From Pseudonocardia oroxyli (GTDB lineage: Bacteria; Actinomycetota; Actinomycetes; Mycobacteriales; Pseudonocardiaceae), in assembly GCF_900102195.1 (NCBI RefSeq), contig NZ_FNBE01000022.1, positions 57,228-121,227 on the forward strand: a stretch of 64,000 bases of DNA, given 5' to 3'. Shown here one piece after another: positions 1 through 8,946 of this stretch. The notes under the pieces were generated by a model. That model did not search any database and had not been told where the DNA came from. It saw only the letters and a list, made by a program, of their open reading frames with translations. Both the position numbers and the translations under genes were made by a program. Position 1 is the stretch's first letter. The number at the start of each line of letters is the position of its first letter.

Positions 1-342
1 CGGGTGCGACACGGCGAGGCCGTCGCCATCGGCACCGTCTTCGCCGGCGCGCTGGCCCACGAGCTCGGTCGCATCGACGCCGTGCGGGCCGCCGAGCACC
101 GGGAGGTCGTGGCCCACTACGGGCTGCCGACCGCCCTGCCGAGCGAGGTCGACGTCGACACCCTCGTCCCCCTCATGCGGGCGGACAAGAAGGCGACCGA
201 CCACGGCCTCGCGTTCGTGCTCGACGGTCCCGCCGGGCCCGAGCTGGTGGCGGACGTCCCGGTCGAGGTGGTGGTCCGGACCCTGCGGGCCATGCCGTCC
301 ACCCCCCTCGCCGGGACCGAGGCCGTCAGCTCGCCCGGCTGA
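1..342 (+). CDS. 3-dehydroquinate synthase-type enzyme, C-terminal part (5' truncated by window edge)
   Basis: This is the C-terminal domain of a sugar-phosphate cyclase of the AroB family, which converts DAHP to 3-dehydroquinate (or a related cyclitol) with NAD and a divalent metal. The frame is open from base 1 and reads R-V-R-H-G-E-A-V-A-I-G, the conserved segment whose His is a metal ligand. It then carries the family pattern of a short LGR-D helix and an M-R-A-D-K-K segment. About 113 codons remain, roughly one third of a normal ~360-residue protein. The stop overlaps by 17 bp the end of the convergent LuxR gene. A QsuD-like shikimate/quinate dehydrogenase lies 13 kb downstream, so a role in quinate/shikimate or aminocyclitol metabolism is possible. 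The N-terminal half outside the window is needed to separate AroB from valiolone-type synthases. Confidence 0.85.
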   Translation, partial: RVRHGEAVAIGTVFAGALAHELGRIDAVRAAEHREVVAHYGLPTALPSEVDVDTLVPLMRADKKATDHGLAFVLDGPAGPELVADVPVEVVVRTLRAMPSTPLAGTEAVSSPG

Positions 343-3022
343 CCTCGGCCCACAGATCCGGCGGCAGGTCGCGGCGCCTGCGCACGCCGAGTTTCCGGTA
401 GACCCGGGTCAGGTGCTGCTCGACCGTGCTGGGCGTGATGAACAGGCGCGCTCCGATCTCCCGGTTCGAGTAGCCCCGGACGGCCAGACCCGCGACCCGC
501 CGCTCCGACTCCGAGAGGGTTGCGGCCACGGCCCCCGGCGCGTCGGCGTCGGCCTGCTCCGACCCGACGGCGTGCTCCAGCTCCCGCACCAGGGGGGTGA
601 CGTGGGCGACCCGGGCGAGGTGCAGGGCACGGCGTGAGGTCAGCCGGGCGGTGCGGATCTCCTCCGCCGCGCGGTAGGCCTCGCTGAGGTCCGACAGGAC
701 GAAGGCCTGCCCGGCGATGTCACCCGCCGACTCGAGCAGCTCCAGGGCCTCGGTGAGCATGCCGATCCGACGGTCCGGTGCGGTGGCGGCGGCGAGCACC
801 CGCAACGCGGACGCGCGCGTCCGGGGCTTCCTGGTCGAGGCCAGCTCCTGCGCGATCCGACGCGCCTCGGCGACCTCCCCCAGCTGCAGCCGGGCCGTCG
901 CCGTGCCGAGACGCCACGCGACGGCCTCGTCCGCGACGTCGCGGCCCCAGCGCGCGAGCATGGCGCCGCACTCGGTGAAGTCCGCCAGGGCGGCCGCGGG
1001 ATGGCCGGTGGCCATCCGGAAGCGGGCGCGGCCCTGGCGGTAGCGCAGTCCCGCGAGACCCACGTCCATGGCCGCGGGGACGGTCGTCACCAGCCATTGC
1101 GCCGCCACGTCGAGGCTGCCGGTGCCGACGAGCGCGTCCACCAGCACGCCCAGTGGTGCTCCGATCTCGATCCCCCAGGCCGGCACGGGCAGGATCTGGA
1201 GGGCCTCGGTCGCCCACCGGACGGCCGCCGCGAGGTCCCCCCGCTCGAGCGCGATGCTGGCCAGCCCGACCATGATCCTCGCCCGACCCGTGGTCTGCTG
1301 GCCCTTGTCGAGCAGCTGCTCGCCGCGCGCCACGGCGTCGGCCGCCCGACCCGCCCGGGCCAGCACCTCGAGGGCGAGCACGATCGCCTCCTCGGACCAT
1401 GTGCTCCCGCGGCCGTGTCGGGCGTCTCGCAGCACGATCTCGGCGTGCGCCTCGACCCGGCCCGGGGTTCCGTGCTCGAGGGCGTCGGCGAGCAGGGCGA
1501 CGGACTGCAGCCACGGGTCCGTCTCCGGTCGCACCCGGTCCTCGCGCGTCCGACCGGCCCAGGGCTGGTGCGGCGCCGGGATCGCCCCGGGGGCCCGGTG
1601 GTGCCCCCACGTCTCGAGCGCGGACAGGACGTGGCCGTCGATGTCGCCGCGTCGACCCAGGTCGGCGAGCAGCGCGGTGGCCTCCGCCGTGCGGCCGTGC
1701 CACACCAGCTGTCGGACGGCCTCCGCCGCGTCGTCGTGGGTGACTCCGCGGTGCAGCGCCTCCTCCAGCGGGGGCAGCGACGCGAGCGGCCGGACCCGCC
1801 ACAACACGGCCGCGAGCCGGATCGCGAGCGCTGCCTCCCGCCCTGCCGGGCAGTGGTGTCCGGCCACCTGGAGGCACCGCGCCGCCTGCTCGGGCTCGTC
1901 GTCGAGCACGGCCCGGTCGGCCGCCTCGACGAGGGCGTCGACGGCCCAGGGGGCCTCCGGCAGGCACCGGTCCCCCGCCGCCAGGACGTGCTCGACGACC
2001 ACGGTGGGCGCCCGGCCGGCCTCGCGCGCCACCCGTGCGGCCGCGAGGTGCAGGTCGGCTCGCCGGGCCGGGTCGACGCGATCGAGCACGGCGGTGCGCA
2101 CCGCGGCGTCCGGGAACGGCGCGGCGGGGAGCCCCGCCGCCGCGAGGGTCCGCAGCGCCGCCGCCGCGGCCTCCCGAGCGACGCCCGCGACCCGCGCGAC
2201 GTCGACGGCCGACCAGGCCGACCCCGCGGCCGTCTCGCCGAGCACCGCGAGCGCGGCCGCCACCTCGGTCACCACGGGCCCCCCGCGGTGGACCCCGCCC
2301 GCGACGGCCCGCGCGTACCCCTCCGACGCCCGGTCCGTCCCCTGGGCGTAGTCCTCGCCGAGCGCATCGAGCAGCAGCGGACTGCCACCCGACAACGCGA
2401 CGGCGCGCTCGGCCAGCTCCTCGGCCCGCTCCGCGCCCAGCCGCGCGGTCAGGTACTCCCGCACCTCACCCGGGGAGAGCCGATCGATCCGCACCCGCTC
2501 GACCCGCAGCGTCCTGGACAGCTCGGCGACGAACGCCGCGGACTCCGCCGCGGCCGGGGCCGGGCTCTGCACCGCGGCGACGAGCAGCACCCGCCCGGCG
2601 GGCAGTCGCCGGAGCAGGAACAGCACGAACTCCAACGACTCGAGGTCCGCGAGCTGGAGATCGTCGAGGACGAGCATCAGCGGCGCGTCGCCTCCCCCCA
2701 CCTCGTCGATGAGGTTCGCGGCCGGCGTCTCGAACCCGAGAGCCCGGTCGTCCGGTCTCGCCGCGTTCGGTGACCACCGGGGGGCCAGCTGGCGGGCGAA
2801 CCCGAGCGGCACGGTCCGCTCGGCACGCGATCCGGTCGCGGATAGCACCGTGTACCCCAGCGCCGCGCCGCGTTCGGCGATCGCCCGCAGCACCGTCGTC
2901 CGCCCGACGCCGATCGGCCCCTCGACGAGGATCGCGCAGCCACCACACGGCTCGCCGCCCAGCAGCTCCCCGATCCGGCGGTCCACCACATCCCGTCCGA
3001 GCACGCCCCACGACTCCTTCAC
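326..3022 (-). CDS. LuxR-family (LAL/MalT-like) transcriptional regulator with AAA-type ATPase domain
   Basis: This is an 898-residue cytoplasmic regulator. The N-terminus holds a STAND/AAA-like ATPase: the P-loop at about residues 35-43 reads G-P-I-G-V-G-R-T-T, and the Walker B segment at about 113-124 reads L-M-L-V-L-D-D. A long helical TPR-like middle follows. A C-terminal GerE/LuxR helix-turn-helix at about 835-890 has the patterns L-S-x-S-E-R-R-V and S-N-R-E-I-G-A-R-L-F. Size and order are those of LAL (large ATP-binding LuxR) regulators, often pathway-specific activators. The usual P-loop Lys is Arg here, so ATP hydrolysis may be weak or lost. It is transcribed away from the ABC transporter operon with the SARP gene upstream, and the pair probably regulates neighbouring genes. 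Confidence 0.88.
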   Translation of the reverse strand: MKESWGVLGRDVVDRRIGELLGGEPCGGCAILVEGPIGVGRTTVLRAIAERGAALGYTVLSATGSRAERTVPLGFARQLAPRWSPNAARPDDRALGFETPAANLIDEVGGGDAPLMLVLDDLQLADLESLEFVLFLLRRLPAGRVLLVAAVQSPAPAAAESAAFVAELSRTLRVERVRIDRLSPGEVREYLTARLGAERAEELAERAVALSGGSPLLLDALGEDYAQGTDRASEGYARAVAGGVHRGGPVVTEVAAALAVLGETAAGSAWSAVDVARVAGVAREAAAAALRTLAAAGLPAAPFPDAAVRTAVLDRVDPARRADLHLAAARVAREAGRAPTVVVEHVLAAGDRCLPEAPWAVDALVEAADRAVLDDEPEQAARCLQVAGHHCPAGREAALAIRLAAVLWRVRPLASLPPLEEALHRGVTHDDAAEAVRQLVWHGRTAEATALLADLGRRGDIDGHVLSALETWGHHRAPGAIPAPHQPWAGRTREDRVRPETDPWLQSVALLADALEHGTPGRVEAHAEIVLRDARHGRGSTWSEEAIVLALEVLARAGRAADAVARGEQLLDKGQQTTGRARIMVGLASIALERGDLAAAVRWATEALQILPVPAWGIEIGAPLGVLVDALVGTGSLDVAAQWLVTTVPAAMDVGLAGLRYRQGRARFRMATGHPAAALADFTECGAMLARWGRDVADEAVAWRLGTATARLQLGEVAEARRIAQELASTRKPRTRASALRVLAAATAPDRRIGMLTEALELLESAGDIAGQAFVLSDLSEAYRAAEEIRTARLTSRRALHLARVAHVTPLVRELEHAVGSEQADADAPGAVAATLSESERRVAGLAVRGYSNREIGARLFITPSTVEQHLTRVYRKLGVRRRRDLPPDLWAEVSRAS

Positions 3023-3175
3023 GCCGTCATCGGTTCGCAGGTCCTGACACCGTGACGACTCGGACGCCGCAGGACGCCGCTGCCCTCGCCGCCGTCGGCA
3101 GACCCGCCCCTCGATCGTCGCCGACGCCGCCCACTGGACGGGAACTGTCCCGCCATCGCCCTGTTCGGTGGGTGC

Positions 3176-5875
3176 TCACCCGGAGAGGCGGGCCGCCGGT
3201 ACCTCGCCTCGGGCGGCGGGCACCGCCACCTCGAGTCCGCCGCCGCGGAGAGCCCGCCACCGCGCCCGCCGTTCCAGCCGGTCCTGTCGGCGGAGCTGGG
3301 ACACGGCCACGTGCCGCAGCAGCGGGTGCCGGAAGGCGTACACCAGCTCACCGGTGTCGGTTCGCCGCCCGCTCCGCACGAGGAGGCCGTGTCGCTCCAA
3401 CCGGTCGAGGACGGCGGCGACCTCTTCCTGGTCCGCGCCGCTCATCTCGCGGACCGGCTCACCCCAAACCCGTCCGCCGATGACCGCGGCGTCCTGCAGG
3501 ACGGACTTCTCGCGCTGCGGGAGCGTGTCGAGGCGGGCCGCCAGGATGGTGTGGACGGACTGTGGGAGCCGGACGCGTCCGTTCCCCGGCTCACCGGTCT
3601 CCCCGCCGTCCGCGGACGGGATCGTGAGCGTGGGGATCGCCGGCGCCCGTCCCGCGAGGTCGGAGCGCAGCATCAGGACGTACTCGCTGGCGAACAGCGG
3701 GTTGCCGCCGACGCGGTCGATGACCTGGGATCCGCAGTCCAGCGCCGGCCCGCCTCCCTCGGGTGCGGACTCCTCGCGCAGGCGGCGGTCCAGCATCCCG
3801 ACCAGCTCACGGACCTCGCCGTCGGACAGCGGCCCCATGGTCCGGACCGTGGTGGCGGAGGTGCCGCCCGCCCAGGCCGGACGGCGGCGGAGCAGCTCCG
3901 GACGCGCCGTCACCAGCACGAGGACGGGCACCGGGCCGAGCCTGCGATCGAGGCCCTCGACGAAGTCCAGCAGCTCCGTGTCCGCGGTCTGCAGGTCCTC
4001 CAGGACGACGACCAGCGGCCTGCGCACCGCGGACTCCTCGACCAGACGGACCCACGCCGCGGCCACCTGCTCGACCTCGACCGGGGCGCGGGTGCTCTCG
4101 CACAGCTCGACGAGCGGTCGCAGTCCCGTCACCATCCACTCCGCCGTCCGGGCGTCGCCGACCAGGCCGTGCACGGCTCGGGTGAGCTTGCGCAGCCCGG
4201 TCGGGACATCGTCCTCGCTCGAGATACCGCAGCATTCCTTGACGACACCGGCCAGCGGGGTGACCGGCGCATTCCAGCCGAACCGCGGGGTCCGACCCGC
4301 GACGACCCGCACCTCGCCCGCCACGGCGGTGCGGAACTCGCGGACCAGGCGACTCTTCCCGACACCGGGCTCCCCGAACAGCGTCACCGCGTGCGGCCTC
4401 CGGGTCCGGACGACCTCGTCGACCAGACGGGTCAGCATCGCCGTCTCGGCGGCCCGGCCGACGAACGGGCCGCTGAACGTCGCGCTCTCGTGCTCCGGTC
4501 GTACGCCGACGACCTGACCGTCCTCGGCGTAGGTCACCGCGCCTCGGCTGGCCAACCTGCTCGTGGCGCAGACCCGCACCTCCCCCGGGCGCAGCCCGGC
4601 GAGCTGCTGGAGGCAGGTGTCGACCACCTCGCCGGTGACCTCCCCACTGCCCGCCGCCCGGGCGGTCACCAGCGCCTCCCCCGTCGCAACGGCGATCCTG
4701 ACCCGCGTGCGTGCGCCGACCGACCGGATCACGCCGCCGATGGGGTCGATGCCGTCGATGTGGTCGATGTCGTCGAGCCTGCGCCGGATCGAGCAGGCGG
4801 CACGGATCGCCCGCTCGGCGTCGTCCTCGTGGGTGCGGCGCAGGCCGAACACCGCCTGCCACGTCGCGCCCAGCCGGCTGTGCAGAGTGCCGCCGAAGAT
4901 GCCCACCTCCGCCTCGAGCACCGCCTGCAGCTCGCGCGCGCGCTCGGCCACCGCCTCGGGATCATCGTCGGCACGGCCCACGGGCTCGGCGCGCACCAGC
5001 AGCACGGAGACCCACTTGCGCTCGCTCACGGTCTCGAGCTCGGCAGGCGCCACGACCGTCTCGGTCCGCGCGGGGGCCTGCTCGACCGGCCGGGCCAGCG
5101 CGTCGTCGTGGTGCAGGATCGCCCGCTCGAGCTCTTGGAGCTCGGGACCGGGATCGAGCCCGTACTCGGTCCGCAACGCGCTCCGGGCCCTGCGGGCCAC
5201 GTCCAGCGCGTCCGTCTGGCGGCCGGAGCGGTAGAGCGCCAGCATCAGCAGTCCACACAGCCGCTCGCGAGCGGGATCGGCCTCGCACGCGGCTTCGAGC
5301 TCGGGCAGCATCTCCTGGTGCCGCCCGAGGGCGAGTTCGGCCTCCACGCGGTCCTCGAACGCCGACAGCCGAGCCTTGCCCAGGGCGACAAGCTCCGGCC
5401 AGTCCATGCCCGCCTCGGCGAGGTCGGCGAACGCGGGACCGCGCCACAGGGCCAGGCCGTCCCGCAACGCCTGGGCCGCCTCCGCCCAGTCGCCCTCGGC
5501 CAGCTTGGTCCGCCCCCGCTCGCACAACGCCTGGAACCGCAGCAGGTCGACGTGGGTCTCCGGCACCCGCAGCAGGTATCCCGGTGCCCGGGTGAGCACC
5601 TCGACGCCCACCCCGGCACCGGCACCGACCGTCGACTCCGCACGCTCCGCCTCGGCGATCCGCTGCCGCAGACCCGACACGGCGTTCTGCAGCATCTTGC
5701 GGGCGGTCGGCGGTGGGGCGTCGCCCCACAGCGCCTCGACCAGGCGGCTCGTCGCCACCGTGCGGTTGGCGTTCAGCAGCAGGTGACCCAGCGTCGCCCG
5801 CTGGTGGACCCCGCCGAGGGCGACCGCTTCACCGGCGGCGCGTAGTTCGATCGAACCCAGGACGTTGAACTGCAC
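3176..5875 (-). CDS. SARP/AfsR-type regulator: BTAD DNA-binding domain plus ATPase
   Basis: About 899 residues. The N-terminal winged helix (about residues 1-95) and bacterial transcriptional activation domain (about 95-245) have SARP features such as an A-L-W-G-D segment and an A-R-x-M-L-Q-N recognition region. A middle segment (about 290-460) resembles a degenerate nucleotide-cyclase-like domain (E-R-K-W-V-S-V-L start, later A-T-G-E-A). An AAA domain follows with an intact P-loop G-E-P-G-V-G-K-S. I chose GTG 5875 because reverse-strand GGGAG lies six bases before it and the SARP domain begins at once; a longer frame upstream has no domain. The protein stops soon after the ATPase, so the TPR tail of full-length AfsR-like proteins is missing. 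It is divergent from the ABC operon at 6287 and a likely regulator of it. Confidence 0.87.
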   Translation of the reverse strand: MQFNVLGSIELRAAGEAVALGGVHQRATLGHLLLNANRTVATSRLVEALWGDAPPPTARKMLQNAVSGLRQRIAEAERAESTVGAGAGVGVEVLTRAPGYLLRVPETHVDLLRFQALCERGRTKLAEGDWAEAAQALRDGLALWRGPAFADLAEAGMDWPELVALGKARLSAFEDRVEAELALGRHQEMLPELEAACEADPARERLCGLLMLALYRSGRQTDALDVARRARSALRTEYGLDPGPELQELERAILHHDDALARPVEQAPARTETVVAPAELETVSERKWVSVLLVRAEPVGRADDDPEAVAERARELQAVLEAEVGIFGGTLHSRLGATWQAVFGLRRTHEDDAERAIRAACSIRRRLDDIDHIDGIDPIGGVIRSVGARTRVRIAVATGEALVTARAAGSGEVTGEVVDTCLQQLAGLRPGEVRVCATSRLASRGAVTYAEDGQVVGVRPEHESATFSGPFVGRAAETAMLTRLVDEVVRTRRPHAVTLFGEPGVGKSRLVREFRTAVAGEVRVVAGRTPRFGWNAPVTPLAGVVKECCGISSEDDVPTGLRKLTRAVHGLVGDARTAEWMVTGLRPLVELCESTRAPVEVEQVAAAWVRLVEESAVRRPLVVVLEDLQTADTELLDFVEGLDRRLGPVPVLVLVTARPELLRRRPAWAGGTSATTVRTMGPLSDGEVRELVGMLDRRLREESAPEGGGPALDCGSQVIDRVGGNPLFASEYVLMLRSDLAGRAPAIPTLTIPSADGGETGEPGNGRVRLPQSVHTILAARLDTLPQREKSVLQDAAVIGGRVWGEPVREMSGADQEEVAAVLDRLERHGLLVRSGRRTDTGELVYAFRHPLLRHVAVSQLRRQDRLERRARWRALRGGGLEVAVPAARGEVPAARLSG

Positions 5876-6030
5876 CCGACACTCCCGACGCGGACTCCGA
5901 CCTACCCGACGACGATCCGGGGCACCGGGCGGAGACGCCCGTGTTCCCGGTGCCGGCACATCGCGCGCGAGTCGACGTCACGTCTCGGTCCTCCCTCAGC
6001 AGCCGTGTCACAGTCGCGAGGACTCACGAT

Positions 6031-6048
6031 AACGAGCGTCGCCTCGTT
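6031..6048. promoter_or_regulatory. Inverted repeat in divergent intergenic region, candidate operator
   Basis: The 411-bp gap between the SARP gene (start 5875, minus) and the binding-protein gene (start 6287, plus) holds a perfect 6-bp inverted repeat, AACGAG and CTCGTT separated by six bases. It is the clearest symmetric element in the gap and sits where a divergent operator would be expected. I found no riboswitch, leader peptide or confident promoter in the rest of the gap. Operator function is inference. Confidence 0.35.
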
Positions 6049-6286
6049 TCGGACCGGGTGGAGAACGGACTCCCGACTCGCGGAACGGCCCGCGGATGAC
6101 CGGACATTGCCGAGTAGGGGCCTTTAGGGGTGCGGACAGGGGTTTCGCGGCGTCCGGTTCACGTAGCGTCGGCGCGAATTCGAGGCCGCTCACCGGCGCC
6201 GAGGGTCCCACCCAGTCCGACGGACGACGCGTCGGATCGGGCACCGATCCCTTTTCCCTCCCTTCCCGACGAGGAGATCCACGACC

Positions 6287-7909
6287 GTGTCCATTCGACG
6301 CGCCGCGTTCGGAACCGCCGCCGCCCTCGCGGCCGCCGCCGTCCTGCTCAGCGCCTGCTCGAGCAGGCCGTCCGACGGCGCAGCGCCCTCGTCCGGCGAA
6401 CCGGTCACCGGCGGCAGGCTCACCTACGCCCTGACCACCGACCCGTTGTCGTTCAACCCGTCCGGCAACAACGCGGGCAACGACTCGTGGACGGTCACGC
6501 GCCAGCTGTTCGATTCGCTGCTGTACCTGGATCCGAACAGCAAGCAGCTCGAGCCGTGGCTGGCCAAGAGCTGGTCGAGCAACGCCGACGCCACCGAGTT
6601 CACCTTCGAGCTCCGAGACGACGCCACGTTCTCCGACGGGAGCAAGGTCACCGCGGACGACGTGAAGGCGACCTTCGACGACCTGGTGGCGAACAAGGCG
6701 AAGAGCCCCGGCACCGCGAGCTTCTTCACCGGCTACGCGTCCACCGAGGCCGTCGACGCGGACACCGCCGTGGTCCACTTCTCGACCCCGAACGCCGCGT
6801 TCCCCGTCAACACCGCGGGTGTGATGCTGGGCATCGTCTCGCGGTCCACGACGACGATCCCCTATGACGAGCGCGCGACCGGCAAGGGTGTGGTCGGGTC
6901 GGGCCCGTTCGTCCTGCAGCAGTACACCAAGGACGTGTCGACCACACTCGTGCGCAGGCCCGAGTACGCCTGGGCCCCCGCCGGGTTCGCCACCACCGGG
7001 GCCGCGCACCTGGACGCGATCGACTTCACGGTCGTGCCCGAGTCGACGGTGCGGTCGGGCAGCCTGGCCTCGGGCTCGGTCGACGTGATCAACGGTGTCG
7101 ACCCGACGGCGGTGGGCGAGCTCGAGGGATCCGGCGAGGTGGTGACCCGCTCGACACCGGGCTACGTCAACGGCCTGTACTTCAACGTGTCCCGCCCGGC
7201 GACGAGCGACCTGGCGGTGCGGCGGGGCATCGCTCACGCGGTGGACGCCACGCAGATCCGGGACACGGCGGTGACCGACAAGTTCACGGTGGGCACGAGC
7301 ATCCTGTCGGCGGCGACCCCGGGGTGGGCCGACGAGAGCTCGTCGTTCGGGTTCGACGCGGCCGCGGCCGGACGCGACCTCGACGCCGCCGGGTGGGTCG
7401 CCGGGCCGGACGGCATCCGCGTCAAGGACGGGAACCGGCTGTCCCTCAAGGTGATCTACATGAACACCTCGGGGCAGACCCAGAGCGCGGTCGAGGTGTT
7501 GCAGCAGCAGCTCCGCACCGCCGGCGTCGAGCTGACGCTCTCGGGTGGGGCGGCTCCCGACTTCCTGGCGAAGTGGCAGAGCGGCGACTTCGATGCGGCG
7601 TGGATCGCGGGCGGCGCATCGGACGCGGACATCCTGCGCACCGTGTACGCCAAGAGCGGCACCAACTTCTACAAGGTCGACGACCCGCAGCTCGACGAGC
7701 TCTTGACCCGCCAGCTCGGCACCAGCGACCAGGCCGCCCGTTTCGGCCTGCTCGCGGACGTGCAGAAGCGGATCGCCGAGCAGTACTACCAGGTCCCGGT
7801 CTACGAGAACACCGGGCTCGTCGCCACCACCAAGGGGGTGCACGGCGTGGTGTTCGGCGCGGACTCCCGCCCCGACCTGCTCGTCGGCGCATGGAAGGAC
7901 CCGGCCTGA
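6287..7909 (+). CDS. ABC transporter substrate-binding lipoprotein, peptide/nickel family 5
   Basis: A 540-residue extracellular binding protein of the DppA/OppA type. It has a lipoprotein signal peptide: basic start, Ala-rich core and lipobox L-S-A-C around residues 20-24. The family-5 fold shows the features L-T-Y-A-L-T-T-D-P, L-x-P-W-L-A-K-S-W and T-F-S-D-G-S-x-V-T-A-D-D-V. The start is GTG 6287, with GAGGAG about 14 bases upstream. It is the first gene of an operon with two permeases and a fused ATPase. The flavoenzymes downstream suggest that the imported solute is an organic nutrient, perhaps a sulfur compound, rather than bulk peptides. The ligand cannot be read from the sequence. Confidence 0.93.
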   Translation: MSIRRAAFGTAAALAAAAVLLSACSSRPSDGAAPSSGEPVTGGRLTYALTTDPLSFNPSGNNAGNDSWTVTRQLFDSLLYLDPNSKQLEPWLAKSWSSNADATEFTFELRDDATFSDGSKVTADDVKATFDDLVANKAKSPGTASFFTGYASTEAVDADTAVVHFSTPNAAFPVNTAGVMLGIVSRSTTTIPYDERATGKGVVGSGPFVLQQYTKDVSTTLVRRPEYAWAPAGFATTGAAHLDAIDFTVVPESTVRSGSLASGSVDVINGVDPTAVGELEGSGEVVTRSTPGYVNGLYFNVSRPATSDLAVRRGIAHAVDATQIRDTAVTDKFTVGTSILSAATPGWADESSSFGFDAAAAGRDLDAAGWVAGPDGIRVKDGNRLSLKVIYMNTSGQTQSAVEVLQQQLRTAGVELTLSGGAAPDFLAKWQSGDFDAAWIAGGASDADILRTVYAKSGTNFYKVDDPQLDELLTRQLGTSDQAARFGLLADVQKRIAEQYYQVPVYENTGLVATTKGVHGVVFGADSRPDLLVGAWKDPA

Positions 7910-7977
7910 TCGATCACCGGCTCCCCGACCCCGGGAGTCGGTGCTCACCTGACGGTCACGAGCTGGGAGCGCTCCAC

Positions 7978-8946
7978 ATGACTCGCTACGTCCTCGGCCG
8001 CCTCGGGCAGGCGCTGCTCGTGGTGTGGGCCGCCTACACCATCACCTTCGCCGTGCTCTACGTGCTACCCGGCGACCCGGTCTCGCTGATGGCGGGCACC
8101 AACCTCGGGTTCCTGACCACGGCCCAGCTCGACGAGCTGCGCCACGAGTACGGGTTCGACCGACCGCTCGTCGTCCAGTACCTCATCCGGCTGGGCGCCG
8201 CGGTCGTCGGGGACTGGGGGCATTCGATCGTCAGCAGCCGTCCGGTGGTCGACGTGGTGGGCGAGGCGCTCGTCTCGACCGTGCAGCTGACGGCCGTCGG
8301 GTTGGCCGTCGCGATCGTCGGGGGCACCACGGTGGCGCTGGCCACTGTCTGGACGAAGCGGCGATGGCCTGCCCAGCTGCTCGCGCTGCTCCCACCGCTC
8401 GGGGTCGCGGTGCCGGCCTTCTGGTTCGGGCTGTTGCTCATCCAGTGGTTCGCGTTCGGGATCCCGCTGTTCCCGGCCTTCGGAGCACAGGGCCCCGCCT
8501 CCCTCGTGCTCCCGGCGGTGTCACTGGCCATCCCGACGGGAGCGACGATCGCCCAGCTGCTGACCCGCAGCCTCGACGCCACCCTCGCCGAGCCCTACAT
8601 CCAGACGATCCGCGCCCGGGGCGCCGGGACGGGGCGGGTGTTGCTGCGCCACGCCCTGCGCAACGCCGCGCTCCCGACCGTGACCATGACCGGACTCATC
8701 GTCGGCGGGCTCCTGTCGGGGGCGGTGGTCGTGGAGACCGTGTTCTCGCGGCCCGGCCTCGGCCGGGTCGTCGCGCAGGCCGTCGAGCAACAGGACGTCG
8801 CGGTGGTGCAGGGCGTCGTCGTCCTCGCGTCGATCGTCTTCGTGCTGGCGGGTCTGGCCGTCGACCTGCTCTATCCGGTCCTGGACCCGCGCATCCGCGC
8901 GGCCGGCAGGCGTCCGGTCCGCTCGGCGCTGGGAGGTGCGGCGTGA
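7978..8946 (+). CDS. ABC transporter permease, DppB/OppB type
   Basis: A 322-residue inner-membrane permease of the BPD_transp_1 superfamily. The start M-T-R-Y-V-L-G-R-L-G-Q leads into the first membrane helix, followed by the family's P-G-D-P segment and five more hydrophobic segments. The cytoplasmic coupling region near residues 205-240 (R-A-R-G-A-G-T-G-R-V-L-L-R-H) contacts the ATPase. ATG 7978 is preceded by GGGAG nine bases upstream. The last codon overlaps the start of the next permease (GTGA). It is expected to pair with the DppC-type permease to form the translocation channel. Confidence 0.93.
   Translation: MTRYVLGRLGQALLVVWAAYTITFAVLYVLPGDPVSLMAGTNLGFLTTAQLDELRHEYGFDRPLVVQYLIRLGAAVVGDWGHSIVSSRPVVDVVGEALVSTVQLTAVGLAVAIVGGTTVALATVWTKRRWPAQLLALLPPLGVAVPAFWFGLLLIQWFAFGIPLFPAFGAQGPASLVLPAVSLAIPTGATIAQLLTRSLDATLAEPYIQTIRARGAGTGRVLLRHALRNAALPTVTMTGLIVGGLLSGAVVVETVFSRPGLGRVVAQAVEQQDVAVVQGVVVLASIVFVLAGLAVDLLYPVLDPRIRAAGRRPVRSALGGAA

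Noticed and set aside
1001..2773. 590-codon plus-strand frame opposite the LuxR gene
   Set aside because: No domain is visible, composition is biased, and the minus strand carries an ATPase and HTH in good order.
3311..5845. 844-codon plus-strand frame opposite the SARP gene
   Set aside because: An antisense shadow; the minus frame contains BTAD and P-loop motifs.
6008..7948. 646-codon open frame on the minus strand opposite the binding-protein gene
   Set aside because: The plus-strand frame has a signal peptide, lipobox and family-5 motifs. The minus frame has only the Arg/Gly/Val-rich composition of an antisense shadow in high-GC DNA.
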